Source: Pseudomonadota bacterium (GTDB lineage Bacteria; Pseudomonadota; Alphaproteobacteria; Sphingomonadales; Sphingomonadaceae). Taken from it: a stretch of 7,898 bases of DNA. The notes beneath the pieces are model-generated. The model did no database searches, had not been told where the DNA came from, and worked only from the letters and a program-made list of their open reading frames with translations. The DNA lies in contig CAUJJQ010000203.1 of the NCBI GenBank assembly GCA_963205285.1, positions 1 to 7,898 of the forward strand, written 5' to 3'. Positions 5,994 through 7,898 of this stretch are shown here, piece after piece. The translations under genes were made by a program, and so were the position numbers. Each line of letters begins with the position of its first letter. The first letter of the stretch is position 1.

Positions 5994-7898
5994 TCAATAA
6001 ATGCCGCCGCCGCCTTGTCGATCCAGAAATTCATCGTCGCGGTTGCGCGGACGGTTGTTGGTTGTCGCACTCGGCGCGGCGCGGCGCGCGGTCGGCTGGG
6101 TCGGCACTTCGTCGGTGCGCATCGCGCGGCGCGGTTCACTTTCGGGCTTAAAGGCTTCCCAAATTACGGGGGAGGTTGGTTCATTGGTTGGCCACGCGCC
6201 ATAGACGCGCTGGCCCGAGTGCCGTTCGATGCGCACCATGCGTATCCCCTCTGGCGCGACAAAGGGCAGCGCGGGTTCGCCGCGCACGGCGGCCTGTGCA
6301 TAAGCCTTGAAAATCGGCGCGGCCATCGTCCCGCCAAAGGCACCGCCGCCCAGATTGCGGGGTCGGTCATAGCCCAAATAGACGCCCGCCACCCAATCTG
6401 GCGTACCGCCGATAAACCAGACGTCGGTCGGGCCGGTCGTCGTCCCCGTCTTACCCATCATGGGGCGGTTCATATCGCGCAGCATTGTCGCCGTGCCGCG
6501 CAGCACCACCCCCTCGAGCATATGGACGGTTTGATAGGCGGTCATCGGGTCCATCAACTGTCGCCCGGTCTGGGCAAAGCGTGGCATCGCCCCGCCGTCC
6601 CAATCGGACGCGTTACACCCCTGACAGGCACGCCAATTTTCGGGGAAAATTACCTTGCCCGAACGGTCCTGAACATAATCGATAAGGTGTGGGCGCAATT
6701 CGCGACCATGGTTGATTAACATGCCAAAACCATTGGTCATGCGCTGTACCGTCGTTTCGCCCGCGCCAAGCGCAAACGCCAAATAGGGGGGATATTCGCC
6801 AATTCCCATGGTGCGAAATGTGCCGACGACATTTTGCATGCCGACCTGGCTCGCCGTGCGCACCGTCATTAAATTTCGCGATTGTTCCAGCCCCCAGCGG
6901 ATCGTTTGCGGCCCCGCCGCGCCGCCGCCCGAATTGCGGAAACATTTGCGCCCCAGACTAGCCGACTGATCGACGCAAAAACTCCCATCGACGACGATTG
7001 ACGCGGGTGTCATCCCATGGTCGAGCGCGGTTGCATAAACAAAGGGCTTAATCGTCGAACCGGGCTGACGCATTGCCTGTGTTGCGCGATTGAAACTCGA
7101 CAGGCGTGAATCAAATCCGCCCTGCATTGCATAAACCCGGCCGGATGAGGTGCTTTGCGCGACAAAGCCGCCCGAAATCCCGGGCACGCTGCGCAATTGA
7201 TATGTGGTGCCCGCGACCAATTTGACGAGGATGATGTCGCCAACCCGCAATTTGGCAAAGGCCGTTCCGCCGCCGGTTGCCGACATCGCCGCATAACCGG
7301 CGGGCAAATCCCCCTCATCCCCATTGGGCAGGCCGATGTGTGCGCTGCTCGCCCCTTTTTCGAGGACAACGGCCACCCGCCACGCATCATAATCAATGCC
7401 GATAAAGGTGGATTGCAAGCGGCTTTGCCAGCGATCATCAACCGGAATGGTGCCCAGCGGCCCCGACCAGCCGCGATTGCCGTGGTAACGCAACATGGCG
7501 GCGCGCATCGACTGTTCAGCAACCGCCTGCAGCCGCCCGTTATAGGCGGTGCGCACCCAAAGCCCGCCGGTATAAACGCCATGCGGACCATCCGTCGCAT
7601 TTTCGCCAAAACGGTCGATAAGCTCGCGGCGCACCTCCTCCATATAATATCCGCCGACCGCCTGAAATTGTTCCGCACGCCGGTCAATCAGCCCCAGCGG
7701 CGCTGCAGCGGCCGCTGCGCGCTGCGCCTCGGTAATCCAGCCATTGCGCAGCATTTCACGCAGCACATAATTGCGCCGCGCGATCGCCGCTTGTTCTTGC
7801 CCGCGCCGGCCATAGCGTTCCGGTGCCTTGGGCAGGGTCGCCAGAAATGCCATTTCGGGCAGCGTCAGTTCGCCGACATCCTTGTCAAAATAGGCGCG
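5994..7898 (-). CDS. mrcA: penicillin-binding protein 1A, bifunctional peptidoglycan synthase, C-terminal part
   Basis: The frame is open to the window's right edge, so the N-terminus, membrane anchor and most of the glycosyltransferase domain are missing; 634 residues remain. The protein polymerises and cross-links peptidoglycan in the periplasm while anchored in the inner membrane. The first visible residues (YFDKDVGELTLPEM and LPKAPERYGR) are the end of the glycosyltransferase domain. An OB-like insert of about 110 residues follows (about fragment 140-250), then the transpeptidase domain with all three motifs: STIK (281-284, catalytic Ser281), SRN (340-342) and KTGT (483-486). A CxxC at fragment 425-428 matches, as I recall, a similar pair in other PBP1A proteins. 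The last 55 or so residues are Pro-, Arg- and Thr-rich, probably disordered, and end in GGGGIY. The gene heads an apparent operon with prfB and the methyltransferase-like lipoprotein. Confidence 0.96.
   Translation of the reverse strand, partial: RAYFDKDVGELTLPEMAFLATLPKAPERYGRRGQEQAAIARRNYVLREMLRNGWITEAQRAAAAAAPLGLIDRRAEQFQAVGGYYMEEVRRELIDRFGENATDGPHGVYTGGLWVRTAYNGRLQAVAEQSMRAAMLRYHGNRGWSGPLGTIPVDDRWQSRLQSTFIGIDYDAWRVAVVLEKGASSAHIGLPNGDEGDLPAGYAAMSATGGGTAFAKLRVGDIILVKLVAGTTYQLRSVPGISGGFVAQSTSSGRVYAMQGGFDSRLSSFNRATQAMRQPGSTIKPFVYATALDHGMTPASIVVDGSFCVDQSASLGRKCFRNSGGGAAGPQTIRWGLEQSRNLMTVRTASQVGMQNVVGTFRTMGIGEYPPYLAFALGAGETTVQRMTNGFGMLINHGRELRPHLIDYVQDRSGKVIFPENWRACQGCNASDWDGGAMPRFAQTGRQLMDPMTAYQTVHMLEGVVLRGTATMLRDMNRPMMGKTGTTTGPTDVWFIGGTPDWVAGVYLGYDRPRNLGGGAFGGTMAAPIFKAYAQAAVRGEPALPFVAPEGIRMVRIERHSGQRVYGAWPTNEPTSPVIWEAFKPESEPRRAMRTDEVPTQPTARRAAPSATTNNRPRNRDDEFLDRQGGGGIY

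Noticed and set aside
6015..6719. A 234-codon plus-strand open frame antisense to mrcA
   Set aside because: It overlaps conserved transpeptidase coding sequence and has no family motif.

Overview
The window is GC-rich, densely packed bacterial chromosome. The protein sequences (IspG, PurC with a short C-terminal tail, RF2 without the frameshift leader, and the PBP1A to RF2 gene order) suggest an alphaproteobacterium, most likely in the Sphingomonadales. That placement rests on recognised family features, not a database search. I see no rRNA, tRNA, CRISPR array, insertion sequence, phage gene or attachment site.

Layout from left to right. Positions 1-429 (+) hold the 3' end of ispG, with its iron-sulfur cysteines. 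It faces a two-gene minus-strand unit of uncharacterised membrane proteins (63 aa at 1378-1187, then 231 aa at 1174-479). Positions 1379-1589 form a divergent intergenic region with the most regulatory-looking DNA of the window: a 21-bp Fur-box-like palindrome inside a plausible plus-strand promoter, followed by a GC-rich 12-bp inverted repeat in the leader of a 133-aa Cys-cluster protein (1590-1991, +). That gene converges on purC (2786-2010, -). A possible two-helix microprotein (2950-3108, +) and a crotonase-family gene (3171-4085, +) follow. The last block runs entirely on the minus strand: PBP1A (mrcA, cut by the window end), prfB, and an unusual lipoprotein with a methyltransferase fold whose start codon overlaps the prfB stop codon.

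Functionally this is mostly housekeeping: isoprenoid precursor synthesis (ispG), purine synthesis (purC), acyl-CoA metabolism (crotonase), peptidoglycan synthesis (mrcA) and translation termination (prfB). I found no convincing new multi-gene system. The points most worth a second look are the putative iron-type operator and leader hairpin before the Cys-cluster gene, the apparently exported methyltransferase coupled to prfB, and a crotonase whose active-site pattern looks more like an enoyl-CoA isomerase than a hydratase.
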